Part shown: positions 48,390 through 57,384 of the stretch, piece by piece
Layout: each line of letters starts with the position of its first letter
Numbering within the stretch: the stretch's first letter is position 1
Notes under the pieces: generated by a model
What the model was told of the DNA's origin: nothing
The model's database searches: none
The model's input: the letters and a program-made list of their open reading frames with translations, nothing else
NCBI GenBank assembly: GCA_016290175.1
Contig: JAEETD010000009.1
Coordinates: forward strand, 1 to 62,128
Length of the DNA: 62,128 nt
Source of the DNA: Prevotella sp.
GTDB taxonomy: Bacteria; Bacteroidota; Bacteroidia; Bacteroidales; Bacteroidaceae
Direction of reading: 5' to 3'
Program-made: the position numbers and the translations under genes

Positions 48390-50594
48390 TCAGAGGTTTA
48401 CTTCACGTTTCAAGTGCAGGTTGGTGGACGATCCGCCAACCTGTATTCTGATTTTACCAGGTTCCAGTTTCCAGTTTTGCGAAGCTTCATCCCAGTCACA
48501 CAGGTCAGCACGGCGCAACGGGATAGTGACACGTTGACGCTCACCGCCCTTGAGAGCCACACGATGGAAACCCTTCAGTTCCTTGACGGGATGGCTGATG
48601 ACACTCTTTACGCGCGATACATACACCTGTGCCACTTCCTCTGCATCGATGGCAGAGCGGTTAGCAATGATGAAGCTCACCTCCAGGTCGTCGCCAACCG
48701 CCTTCACCTGAAGGTCGCTGTATTGGAATCTGGCATACGAAAGACCATGCCCGAAAGGATAGGCCACAGCCACTTTCTTGCGGTCATACCAGCGATAGCC
48801 CACGAGGTCTTCCTCTGCATAGTTGGCAATGAGTTGCTGACGACGGTCATTACTGCGGTTGCGCGTGAGGTCGACGAAGATATCCCCCTGGTTGTTGTTC
48901 TCCATGTTCTGAGGATAGGTGCCTGTGGCATAGGCAGGCACATCTTCCAGTTTCCTGGGCCAGGTCATAGGTAGCTTACCTGAGGGAGAGATCTTGCCGG
49001 TGAGAACCTCTGCCAGCGCCTGTCCACCCATGGAGCCGTTGAACCATGAGGCGACGAGTGCACCAGACACCTTACTGACCGTACTCACATCGACAGGGCC
49101 GCCAGACACAATCACGGTAATCAGTTTCTTATTAGCCTTGGCCAGAGCTTCCGCCAGCTCATCTTGACCTGAGGGCAGGGTGATCGACTTGCGGTCGCTG
49201 CCTTCCGTTTCCACCTCACGGTTGTCACCGGCGAAGAACAGCACGAGATCGGCACCTCTGGCAGCCTTCACGGCTTCGTCCAGCAGTTCAGGGTCTGCCT
49301 TCTGAATGGGGTCCTGACGTTTGTTACGGCTGTCACGGTCGTAACTCTTATACCCCCTCACATACTGGAGTTTCACATCATTGCCAAGAATCTTCCGCAG
49401 ACCTTCGAGAGGCGTTATCTCCTGTCGGGTCTTCACCCCGGCTCCCACACCGCCCAAAGCCATCTTCGTGACGGCATTCTCGCCAATCACGGCGATAGTG
49501 CGCACCCGTCTGGTATCAATGGGGAGCAGTTTCTCATTCTTCATCAGGACGATAGACCGACGGGCAATCTCGAGGGCAATGGTCATCTCCTCGGCATTGC
49601 CTACAGGCTGGCGGTTGGCCTCCTCCCTGGCGATGGGTGTCACCGTCAGTCTGACCCTGAGGATCTCCCTTACTCGTTGGTTGATGACCTCCTCACTCAC
49701 CTTACCAGCCCTCACGGAGTCGAGGAGTGCCTGCCCCATAAACCGGCTGCCGGGCATCTCGACATTCATACCTGATGTGACGGCGTCGACAGTGGAATGG
49801 ACACCACCCCAGTCGCTGATCACCATACCAGGGAACCCCCATTGCTCACGGAGCACAGTGGTCAGCAGATGCCTGTTCTCTGAGCACCATCGCCCGTTGA
49901 CCTTATTATAGGCCGCCATCACGCCCCAGGCATCGCCATCGCGGACAGCCATCTCAAACGGACGGAGGTAGATCTCGTGCATGGCACGGTCGGAGATCCG
50001 CACATCCACGAATCCGCGATAATCCTCCTGGTTGTTCAGTGCATAGTGTTTCAGACAGACTGCCGTACCATCGTCCTGGGCGCCACGGGTGTAGTACACG
50101 GCGAGGGCACCGCTGAGCAGCGGGTCTTCACTCAGGTATTCGTAGGTTCTTCCGCCTGTAGGGATACGCTGGATATTGATGGCAGGTCCCAGGATCATGT
50201 CCTTGCCGCGTAACCGTGCCTCACGGCTCATGCCCTTTCCATAGGCGTAGGCCCATTCCGTGCTCCAGGTGGCTGCCAGCGCAGAACCAGTAGGGAAGAA
50301 GGTGGCAGAGTCGGTGGTCAGATGGGCGGAGTTCCACGAGTGGGGCTCCATCTCCTCACGGATGCCGAAGGGACCGTCGGCATATTCCACATCCGCTATC
50401 CCCAGCCGGGGGATACCTTCAGAAGAGAACATGTTCTTGCCATGGAGCATGGCGATCTTCTCTTCAAGGGTCATGTCCTGAATGATGGCGTCAATCTGAT
50501 TCTCATGTCGCAGAAGGCTGCTTTGTGCCAGTGCGGTAGTGGCTGAGGCCATGGCGATGACCATGATGCTGGTCTTGATGTCTTTTAGTTTCAT
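48390..50594 (-). CDS. GH3 beta-glycosidase (secreted)
   Basis: A 734-residue enzyme with a signal peptide (ending ATTALAQ). The catalytic Asp is in PGMVISDWGGVHSTVDAV, and the GH3 N-terminal barrel (GPAINIQRIPTGGRTYEYLS) precedes the alpha/beta C-terminal domain (VLFFAGDNREVETEGSDRKS) and a fibronectin-III-like end (RVKSVISHPVKELKGFHRV). It removes terminal beta-glucosyl, xylosyl or arabinosyl residues. It is convergent with the second GH127-type gene and follows the nucleoside kinase gene on the same strand by 12 bases. Confidence 0.95.
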   Translation of the reverse strand: MKLKDIKTSIMVIAMASATTALAQSSLLRHENQIDAIIQDMTLEEKIAMLHGKNMFSSEGIPRLGIADVEYADGPFGIREEMEPHSWNSAHLTTDSATFFPTGSALAATWSTEWAYAYGKGMSREARLRGKDMILGPAINIQRIPTGGRTYEYLSEDPLLSGALAVYYTRGAQDDGTAVCLKHYALNNQEDYRGFVDVRISDRAMHEIYLRPFEMAVRDGDAWGVMAAYNKVNGRWCSENRHLLTTVLREQWGFPGMVISDWGGVHSTVDAVTSGMNVEMPGSRFMGQALLDSVRAGKVSEEVINQRVREILRVRLTVTPIAREEANRQPVGNAEEMTIALEIARRSIVLMKNEKLLPIDTRRVRTIAVIGENAVTKMALGGVGAGVKTRQEITPLEGLRKILGNDVKLQYVRGYKSYDRDSRNKRQDPIQKADPELLDEAVKAARGADLVLFFAGDNREVETEGSDRKSITLPSGQDELAEALAKANKKLITVIVSGGPVDVSTVSKVSGALVASWFNGSMGGQALAEVLTGKISPSGKLPMTWPRKLEDVPAYATGTYPQNMENNNQGDIFVDLTRNRSNDRRQQLIANYAEEDLVGYRWYDRKKVAVAYPFGHGLSYARFQYSDLQVKAVGDDLEVSFIIANRSAIDAEEVAQVYVSRVKSVISHPVKELKGFHRVALKGGERQRVTIPLRRADLCDWDEASQNWKLEPGKIRIQVGGSSTNLHLKREVNL

Positions 50595-50606
50595 GTTGGT
50601 TGTCTT

Positions 50607-52295
50607 TTAGAAGTTAGAATCCTTGAAACTGCTGCCGCCTACGAACTCTCTCATGATGCTCGTGGGCGGTATTTCTTTGTCGCTGATGGGGAGGAAATAG
50701 TGGATGAACTTCAGCAGGCGGTGGGCCTCTGAGTATTCCGGACAGTTGCGGGGCACAGAGGAGAGGATGATCTCTGCATGGGTGCGCAGTACGGCAAACT
50801 CAATGTTGAGGGCCGAGTTGAACATCACGTCGGCAGTTTCCTGATAGGGGAATATCCACTGGTCCTCGGCCAGGCAGACGTTCTTCCACTGCGAAATGGT
50901 CTGCTGGGCAGTATAGGCGCCTTTGTTATAGTCGCGGATGATACGGCGCAGCAGTCGGTTGTCGCGCGTGGGAATCCAGTTGTGGTCATCGAGCGAGATG
51001 CTGGTGAGGGCCGAGATATAGATCTTGTACTTCACGTCGTCGGGAACCTTTTTCGTCAACAACGGGTTCAGGGCATGGATGCCCTCGATAATCAGCACCG
51101 TATCGCCCGACAACTTGAGTTTCTTGCCGTTATACTCGCGTTTGCCTGTCACGAAATTATATTCGGGTATTTCCACTTTCTCGCCTTGCATCAGCCGCAG
51201 CAGATGATCCTCGAGCAGGGAATATTCCACCGTCTCGATGTTGTCGAAATCGTAGTCACCGTTGGGCAGCTTCGGGGTGTCCACGCGATTGACGAAATAG
51301 TCGTCGGTAGAGAACGACACGGGCCTCAGACCGCAAGCCAGTAGCTGGACCGACAGGCGTTTACAGAAGGTGGTCTTGCCTGAACTGGAAGGTCCGGTGA
51401 TAAGCACGATCCGGATGGGATTCTCTTCGCTGTGGAACCGGCGTTCTATCTCCTCGGCTATCTGCACGATCTTCTTCTCCTGCAGGGCTTCCGATACCTG
51501 TATCAGCTCTGAAGCATAGCCCCGTTTGATGGCCTTGTTCACATCGCCCGCATTCGAGAGACGCATGATGATGTCCCAGCGGGTCTTCTCTGCAAACATC
51601 CCGAAAGTTTTGGGCTGGTCTACCTTCTCTGCCAGTTGCAGCGGGTTGTTCCAGTCAGGCACACGCAGCAGCATACCCTCCTCATAGCGTTCCAGCCCCC
51701 ATACCTTCAGATAGCCGGCACTGGGCACCAACGGCCCGTAATAATAGTCAACGGTATCGCCCAACATATAATAGTCGCTATAGATCTGTCCGCTGGTCTC
51801 CAAGAGCTTCACCTTGTCGGTGAATCCACGCTCTGTAAATACACGGATCGACTCCTCGTTGGTAGCCTCCGTACGGCGGAAAGGCATATCGAGGTCGATG
51901 ATCTCCTGCATCCTCTTGCGGATGCTGCTGACATCATTGTCGGAAAGCGACTCGCCCCCACGTTTCTTAAAGTTACAGTAATAGCCGCGGCATAGCGAGT
52001 GCTCGATAAAGAGTTTCGAGCCGGGGAACACGTCCTGCGTCGCCTTGTAGAGCACGAAGCTGAGTGAGCGCACATACACACGGTGGCCGCTGCCCTCGCG
52101 GGCATCGAGGAACTCCACGTCGCGGTTCTGGAACACGCGGAACTTCAGTCCCTGTGACACGTTATTCACTTTCGCCGAGACGACGGGATAGGGGAGTTGT
52201 ATCTCCTCGGCAAACTCCTGATAGATATCCAGCAAAGATGTTCCTTCGGGGAAGCTCTTCGTCACGTTGTTGTTCTTGCAGCGGATCTGTACCAT
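50607..52295 (-). CDS. TGS-domain nucleoside (uridine kinase-like) kinase
   Basis: A 562-residue protein combining an N-terminal TGS domain (residues 1-65, KSFPEGTSLLDIYQEF), a central ThrRS/AlaRS-type second additional domain (LFIEHSLCRGYYCNFKKRG) and a C-terminal uridine-kinase-like P-loop domain (ITGPSSSGKTTFCKRLSVQL near residue 300, FSTDDYFVNR). This fusion is widespread in Bacteroidetes and usually annotated nucleoside kinase. The TGS and SAD parts suggest RNA or nucleotide sensing. It sits among sugar genes but has its own promoter at 52320-52327, so the link to sugar use is probably accidental. Confidence 0.9.
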   Translation of the reverse strand: MVQIRCKNNNVTKSFPEGTSLLDIYQEFAEEIQLPYPVVSAKVNNVSQGLKFRVFQNRDVEFLDAREGSGHRVYVRSLSFVLYKATQDVFPGSKLFIEHSLCRGYYCNFKKRGGESLSDNDVSSIRKRMQEIIDLDMPFRRTEATNEESIRVFTERGFTDKVKLLETSGQIYSDYYMLGDTVDYYYGPLVPSAGYLKVWGLERYEEGMLLRVPDWNNPLQLAEKVDQPKTFGMFAEKTRWDIIMRLSNAGDVNKAIKRGYASELIQVSEALQEKKIVQIAEEIERRFHSEENPIRIVLITGPSSSGKTTFCKRLSVQLLACGLRPVSFSTDDYFVNRVDTPKLPNGDYDFDNIETVEYSLLEDHLLRLMQGEKVEIPEYNFVTGKREYNGKKLKLSGDTVLIIEGIHALNPLLTKKVPDDVKYKIYISALTSISLDDHNWIPTRDNRLLRRIIRDYNKGAYTAQQTISQWKNVCLAEDQWIFPYQETADVMFNSALNIEFAVLRTHAEIILSSVPRNCPEYSEAHRLLKFIHYFLPISDKEIPPTSIMREFVGGSSFKDSNF

Positions 52296-52319
52296 GGTCT
52301 TAAGCTTTTAATTTGGCGA

Positions 52320-52327
52320 CAAAGATA
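52320..52327 (-). promoter_or_regulatory. Bacteroidetes -7 element (TATCTTTG) for the nucleoside kinase
   Basis: TATCTTTG on the minus strand, 24 bases upstream of the ATG at 52295. It lies 3 bases after a terminator T-run. Confidence 0.7.
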
Positions 52328-52330
52328 CGA

Positions 52331-52361
52331 AAAAAAGCCGAAAGCATGAAACTTTCGGCTT
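52331..52361 (-). terminator. Rho-independent terminator of the esterase-symporter transcript
   Basis: On the minus strand AAGCCGAAAG, a 7-base loop and CTTTCGGCTT form a perfect 10-bp stem followed by TTTT. It ends the transcript carrying the esterase and the first symporter. Confidence 0.9.
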
Positions 52362-52395
52362 AAAATCTTCAGATCAGAGAGTTGTTTAATAAACT

Positions 52396-53796
52396 CTATT
52401 CATTGTTCTTGCTACGCTCCTCAATCTCCTTGTTGATGGCATCGATCTTCTCATCGGTGAGTTCGTATCTCGAAATGATGAAGATGGCGAGGCCGAGCAG
52501 GATAGCGGGGATGACGCAGACCAGCCAGAGGATACCCTCCTCGGCCAGAGGTGTCTGCTCGATCACCTTGCTGTCGTATTCCACGTATGCCAGGACGGCT
52601 GGGCCGACGATGCTTCCGAAGGTCATACCGGCCTTGAAGAACAGTCCTGTCAGGGCATTTACGATACCGGAGATGCGACGGCCTGTGGTGTACTCACCAT
52701 AGGAGATGACCTCAGGCACCAAGGCCCACATATAACCGGTAGCCACAATCACACCTGTAGACTTGATGAACTGAGCGATATAAATCATCGTCATGCTGGG
52801 GCTCTCCATCTTCGAGATGAAATAGAGCATAGCCATACCGATGATGGCGGCACCGAGGAAGAGATAGAACATATTCTTCTTACCCACCATGCGCTTGAAC
52901 CACGGCACGAGCGGCATGAAGATGAAGGCGGGGATAGAACCTAGGGCCATGAAGATGGACAACTGCTCAGCCGAACCGTGCAGGTTGCTGTTCATGAAAT
53001 AGGCGCCGGCGGCATTACCCACAGACATCATGGCAAAAGCGGTGATGAAGAAGAAGGCAAGCACACGCAGGGGACGGTTGCGCAGGAACTCCATCCATAG
53101 GTCGCTGACCTTTACGTCTTCTGTTGCGGAGGCATCCATTACCACGCGCTCCTTACACTGTGTGAAGCAGAACACAAGCAGGCAGAAGCCGACGATGGCG
53201 TAGATGGTCATCGTGGTGAACCAGGCCGATGGGTCTTTCGGCAGACTGTCGGACGGTGCGCCTGCAATCAGGGCGATGAACAGCGGCAGACCGGAGTTGA
53301 CGGCCAGACCACCGAGGTTGGCCATGAACATACGGACGGAGGTGAGCACGGTGATTTCGTCGGTGTCGCGGGTCAGTGATGAGTTCAATGCACCGTAGGG
53401 CACGTTGATGAACGTGTAGAGCAGCTGCATGGAGATGTAGGTGACATACGCGTAGATCAGCGACGGGGCAAAGCCATTGTAGAAGCAGAGGATGGCGAAG
53501 CCAGAAAGGGGAATACCCACATACAGCAGGTAAGAGCGGTATTTTCCGTAACGCGGATTGCTCTTGTCGATCAAGGCACCCACGATGGGGTCCCAAATCA
53601 CGTTAGCCACATTACCTACCAGGAACATGACGGCCACAGCCGATGGTGTCAGTCCGTAGATGTCGGTGTAGAAAAACAGCAGGTAAGTACAGATTACCTG
53701 GAAGATCAGGTTCTGCGCCAGGTCACCGGAACCGAATCCGATGCGCTGGAGCCACGATAGCTTGTAAAAGCCTTTGGTTTCGTTGGTTGTTGACAT
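52396..53796 (-). CDS. GPH-family (MFS) sugar:cation symporter
   Basis: A 466-residue inner-membrane protein with about twelve helices. KLSWLQRIGFGSGDLAQNLI at the start, NVANVIWDPIVGALIDKSNP and VPYGALNSSLTRDTDEITVL are the hallmark loops of glycoside-pentoside-hexuronide:cation symporters. It probably imports mono- or oligosaccharides released by nearby hydrolases. It begins 12 bases after the sialate-esterase-type gene and is ended by a strong terminator, giving a two-gene transcript. Confidence 0.93.
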   Translation of the reverse strand: MSTTNETKGFYKLSWLQRIGFGSGDLAQNLIFQVICTYLLFFYTDIYGLTPSAVAVMFLVGNVANVIWDPIVGALIDKSNPRYGKYRSYLLYVGIPLSGFAILCFYNGFAPSLIYAYVTYISMQLLYTFINVPYGALNSSLTRDTDEITVLTSVRMFMANLGGLAVNSGLPLFIALIAGAPSDSLPKDPSAWFTTMTIYAIVGFCLLVFCFTQCKERVVMDASATEDVKVSDLWMEFLRNRPLRVLAFFFITAFAMMSVGNAAGAYFMNSNLHGSAEQLSIFMALGSIPAFIFMPLVPWFKRMVGKKNMFYLFLGAAIIGMAMLYFISKMESPSMTMIYIAQFIKSTGVIVATGYMWALVPEVISYGEYTTGRRISGIVNALTGLFFKAGMTFGSIVGPAVLAYVEYDSKVIEQTPLAEEGILWLVCVIPAILLGLAIFIISRYELTDEKIDAINKEIEERSKNNE

Positions 53797-53808
53797 AATA
53801 CTTTTAAT

Positions 53809-55782
53809 TTATTGTTTATTGTTGATTTTTAATTCAAACGATGACATCGGGAGGCCTGTGAGTGAGCGGACAGTGGACTTGGGGTCATCTTTCCAGGCAT
53901 AGCGGACTTTGTTTGCTACCGCTCTCACTTCAATCTGATTACCGGAAGCGGTGGCTTCGGCATTCACAAATTTCCCCATTTCATCGGCAATTTCGAACTC
54001 CTGTAGCGTGCCGGACTGGATGGGTTGGTCGAGGGTGAGGATGATTTTGCCGTCCTTCACTTCGGCAGAGATGACCTCAGGCGAGAGAGTAACTTTCTTG
54101 TCGTTGAACACCAGACGGTCGAAACAGAGTCCGATACGCTCAGCCACCTCCTTCTTGCGAAGAGGATGGATATCGACGGTCTCGCCCAGGTCGTTGATCA
54201 CAGCCAGTTCTGCATAGGGGTCTGCCTTGGCAGCCGTACGCTGGGCTTCACGCAACTGTGCCCAACCACTGTTCACAGGCTCTGCAGGATAGACAATGGG
54301 TCTTGGGAAACCAGTCTGCTGACGACCGTCATAATTGGCCAGCTGTACAATACAGAAAGGCATCTGCTGATCCTGCCAACGGTCACGCCAGCAACCCATC
54401 AGCTTTTTCAGATAGTCGGCATAGGGGGCAGGGCTGCCCGTGTTCGACTCACCCTGATACCAAACCACGCCGCTTATAGCGTAAGGAGCGAGGGGATAGA
54501 GCACGGCATTATAGAGTGTCGTAGGCAGGTTCTGCAGTGATACATCGCCACCGGGACAGGGCGGCATCTCTGCACCGAGGTGGAACTTCCACTCCTTGCC
54601 GAGAGGAATCACATCCTTTGGCAAGGGGTTCTGCGAGAAGCGGTCCTCGCCAAAGCACAGCATATAAGGTTTCTGTGGAATAAAGTGAACGGCTCCATTC
54701 TTGTTGATAAAGCGGATGGTAATCACATTATCGCCTTCCTTGAGCAGTCCCTCTGGGATATCATATCGGCGTGGGGGATACTGATAGCCGGTGCTTCCTA
54801 TCTGCCTGCCGTTCAGATAAGTGACATCCTGATCGTAGAGCGTGCCTAGCAACAACCGGGCAGGCTTTCCCGCGTGTACCTTATCTATATTAATATGTTG
54901 GCGGAGCCATACGGAACCTGTTCCCCGCCAGCTCCAGTCGTTCTGGTTGATGGTCTTCCAGTCAGCATCATTAAATGCAGGTTGGATATAGTCTTCTACG
55001 GCATCAGCTTTTTCAAGTATTTCGTTCCATTGCCTGCTCGCAGCACCATTGGCCTGCACCTGAGCCCTTACATAATTGTCGCTCTCATAGATGGCCATGC
55101 GCTTCACGAGCATGGGATAGTCCTTCTGCAGCGAGTCTTTCGATATCCAAGCCTCGATGGGAGTGCCGCCCCAACTGTTGACGATGATACCCTGCGGTAC
55201 CTTGTTCTTCTCAAACATCCGCTTGCCCAGGAAGGAACCCACGGCAGAGAAAAGCCATGCGTTCTGCTTGGTGAGCGGTTTCCAGTTGATATTCGTGGCA
55301 CGGATATCATCTTTCACACCATGCGTGGATGTCTCGTTCTGTACGCGGAACAGACGTATCTGGTCGTTGTTGAACTGGTCGATCTCATTGACATATTGCG
55401 GATAGACGCGCTCTATGGTCACATCGATGTTCGATTGTCCGGAGAGCAGCCAAACGTCGCCGATGAGAATATTGTCGATAGTCAACTTCTCGCTTTTCAC
55501 TCCATCACTTTTCACTTCTAAAGTATAGGGGCCTCCTGCTTTCTGTTTCGGCAAGTCGATGCGCCAGCAGCCTTGGTCGTCGGCTGTTGTGGTATAAGTC
55601 TTCTTCTGGAAGGTGATGGTGACCTGTTCTCCCTTGTCGGCCCAACCCCATACGGGTATGGGTTTGCCGCGTTGCATGACCATGCCCGATTGAAACAACT
55701 GGGGCAGCCTGACCTCTGCGTTTGCCGACAATGAAACGCAGATGATGGCAAGTAGTACGATTGATAGTTTCTTTATAATCAT
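53809..55782 (-). CDS. Sialate O-acetylesterase-type SGNH esterase (secreted)
   Basis: A 657-residue protein with signal peptide (IIKKLSIVLLAIICVSLSAN). The catalytic Ser motif LLSGQSNIDV, the VVWYQGESNTG block and the DLGETVDIHPLRK block carry the Ser-His-Asp arrangement of SASA-family esterases. A beta domain around residues 260-385 interrupts it, as is usual. Family members remove acetyl groups from sialic acid or plant glycans; the locus favours plant glycans. Residues near 95 (KSDGVKSEKL) are heptamer-encoded. The promoter TATTTTTG ends 5 bases before the ATG. Confidence 0.9.
   Translation of the reverse strand: MIIKKLSIVLLAIICVSLSANAEVRLPQLFQSGMVMQRGKPIPVWGWADKGEQVTITFQKKTYTTTADDQGCWRIDLPKQKAGGPYTLEVKSDGVKSEKLTIDNILIGDVWLLSGQSNIDVTIERVYPQYVNEIDQFNNDQIRLFRVQNETSTHGVKDDIRATNINWKPLTKQNAWLFSAVGSFLGKRMFEKNKVPQGIIVNSWGGTPIEAWISKDSLQKDYPMLVKRMAIYESDNYVRAQVQANGAASRQWNEILEKADAVEDYIQPAFNDADWKTINQNDWSWRGTGSVWLRQHINIDKVHAGKPARLLLGTLYDQDVTYLNGRQIGSTGYQYPPRRYDIPEGLLKEGDNVITIRFINKNGAVHFIPQKPYMLCFGEDRFSQNPLPKDVIPLGKEWKFHLGAEMPPCPGGDVSLQNLPTTLYNAVLYPLAPYAISGVVWYQGESNTGSPAPYADYLKKLMGCWRDRWQDQQMPFCIVQLANYDGRQQTGFPRPIVYPAEPVNSGWAQLREAQRTAAKADPYAELAVINDLGETVDIHPLRKKEVAERIGLCFDRLVFNDKKVTLSPEVISAEVKDGKIILTLDQPIQSGTLQEFEIADEMGKFVNAEATASGNQIEVRAVANKVRYAWKDDPKSTVRSLTGLPMSSFELKINNKQ
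55481..55517. repeat. TTTTCAC heptamer array in the esterase gene
   Basis: Degenerate units read on the minus strand as EVKSDGVKSEKL. Confidence 0.75.
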
Positions 55783-55786
55783 GCTG

Positions 55787-55794
55787 CAAAAATA
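55787..55794 (-). promoter_or_regulatory. Bacteroidetes -7 element (TATTTTTG) for the esterase-symporter pair
   Basis: TATTTTTG on the minus strand, only 4 bases before the ATG at 55782. Confidence 0.6.
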
Positions 55795-55900
55795 TAAAAA
55801 ATAATCGATTTCTTCGGTATTTTTTCTTCTTTTCTTATCAAATGAAACACAGTCTAAAGCATCTGTGACATTTCAAAATGTCTATTTTCATAATAGTAAG

Positions 55901-55908
55901 TATCTTTG
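55901..55908 (+). promoter_or_regulatory. Bacteroidetes -7 element (TATCTTTG) for the second symporter operon
   Basis: TATCTTTG lies 4 bases before the ATG at 55913, so the mRNA would be nearly leaderless. Confidence 0.7.
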
Positions 55909-55912
55909 CAGC

Positions 55913-57358
55913 ATGAAACGAAACCTCAACCAAAAAGTATCATTTGGAGAGAAAGTCGGCTACTCCCTTGGAGACGCAGCCGCCAACCTCGTGTTCCAAA
56001 TGATGGTGATGTTCCAGTTGAAGTTCTACACCGATGTTTTTGGACTCGACGGAACCGTGGCAGGCAGCATTCTGTTGATTGCCAGCGTTTCATCTGTTGT
56101 GGTTGACCCAGCCATGGGACTTCTGGCTGACCGTACGAAGTCGCGCTGGGGTAAGTTCCGTCCCTGGCTTCTCTGGACGGCCGTTCCTTTCTGCCTGTTC
56201 TATATCCTCGCCTTCTATAATCCTGGCATCGAAGAAAAGGGTGCGGTGGCTGTCTATGCTACAATCTCTTATATGCTGTTAATGACGGTCTATTCGTCGA
56301 ACAACATACCTTATACTTCTTTGGGCGGTGTGATGACGAGCGATATCAGGGAACGCACGAGCATTACGACCATCCGTTTCATCGTAGTGACCATCGCCCA
56401 GTTTGTGGTGCAGGGTCTGACGCTCCCGATGGTAAACCACTTCGGACACGACAATCCCCAGCATGGCTGGGTCTGCACCATCGCTATCTTTGCGTGCATC
56501 GCCCTCGTGTTCTTTGTCATCACGTTCTTCGTCAGCCGTGAGCGCATCCAGCCGCCTCCCCGTCAGGAGGTGAGCATCAAGGAGGATATTAAGTGCACCA
56601 TCTCCGACATTCCCTGGTCGGCGATGTTTCTGTTGACATTCGCCCTGTTCATCACACTGGCAATGTGGAGTTCGGCCATGAGCTTCTATTTCCAGTACAA
56701 TGTCGACCAGAAGTCGCTCTACGATTTCCTCCGTATCTTCAAATTAGTCGATTCCATCGAGGATTCCTATGCCGTCGGATTCTCCTTGTTTAATATCGTT
56801 GCTGCCATTGTGCAGTTTATCGGCGTGATCACGTTGTCGCGCTATCTGGCCAATAAATATGGTAAGAAGAAGGTGTTCATCGTCTGTCTCACCCTGACAG
56901 CCTTCTTTACCTTCCTGTTCTATCTGCCCTCACCCACGGATGTAGGTCTGTTGTTTGTGCTGAACATCATGAAGTCGTTGAGCTATGCACCCACTATTCC
57001 TCTGTTGTGGGCGATGATTGCCGATGTGGCTGATCATGTGGAATACGAGAACTATCGTCGTGCCACGGGTTTCTGTTTCTCGGGCATTTCGATGGCCCTG
57101 AAGGTCGGCATGGGTCTTGGTGGCGCTGTGGCAGGTGTGATCATCTCTGCTTTCGGCTATCAGCCCGGCAGCGTGTCCATCCAGAACGAGAGTGCGATGG
57201 AGGGTATCCGTCTTGTGTCGAGCATCGTGCCTGCCCTGTTGTTCTGCGTGGGTATCGCCGCTCTCTATCTCTACCCGATCACCAAGGAATATAATGAGAA
57301 TATGCAGGCAGAGCTGGCTGCACGCCGCAAACATGCCGAGCAAGAAGATAAATTATAG
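55913..57358 (+). CDS. GPH-family (MFS) sugar:cation symporter
   Basis: A 481-residue twelve-helix transporter. KVGYSLGDAAANLVFQMMVM, VVDPAMGLLADRTKSRWGKF and IPYTSLGGVMTSDIRERTSI are the GPH family loops. It is a paralogue of the first symporter but clearly diverged. It starts a plus-strand set with GH43 (26 bases later), the ECF factor and perhaps upp. The ATG at 55913 is chosen because it directly precedes the conserved N-terminus. Confidence 0.93.
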   Translation: MKRNLNQKVSFGEKVGYSLGDAAANLVFQMMVMFQLKFYTDVFGLDGTVAGSILLIASVSSVVVDPAMGLLADRTKSRWGKFRPWLLWTAVPFCLFYILAFYNPGIEEKGAVAVYATISYMLLMTVYSSNNIPYTSLGGVMTSDIRERTSITTIRFIVVTIAQFVVQGLTLPMVNHFGHDNPQHGWVCTIAIFACIALVFFVITFFVSRERIQPPPRQEVSIKEDIKCTISDIPWSAMFLLTFALFITLAMWSSAMSFYFQYNVDQKSLYDFLRIFKLVDSIEDSYAVGFSLFNIVAAIVQFIGVITLSRYLANKYGKKKVFIVCLTLTAFFTFLFYLPSPTDVGLLFVLNIMKSLSYAPTIPLLWAMIADVADHVEYENYRRATGFCFSGISMALKVGMGLGGAVAGVIISAFGYQPGSVSIQNESAMEGIRLVSSIVPALLFCVGIAALYLYPITKEYNENMQAELAARRKHAEQEDKL

Positions 57359-57384
57359 TATTAATAATTTAAAATCCAAAGCAA

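Noticed and set aside
53912..53922. Seventh copy of the GCGGTAGCAAA block
   Set aside because: The 11 bases match, but no heptamer array follows on the expected side; it may be chance or a remnant within the esterase gene.
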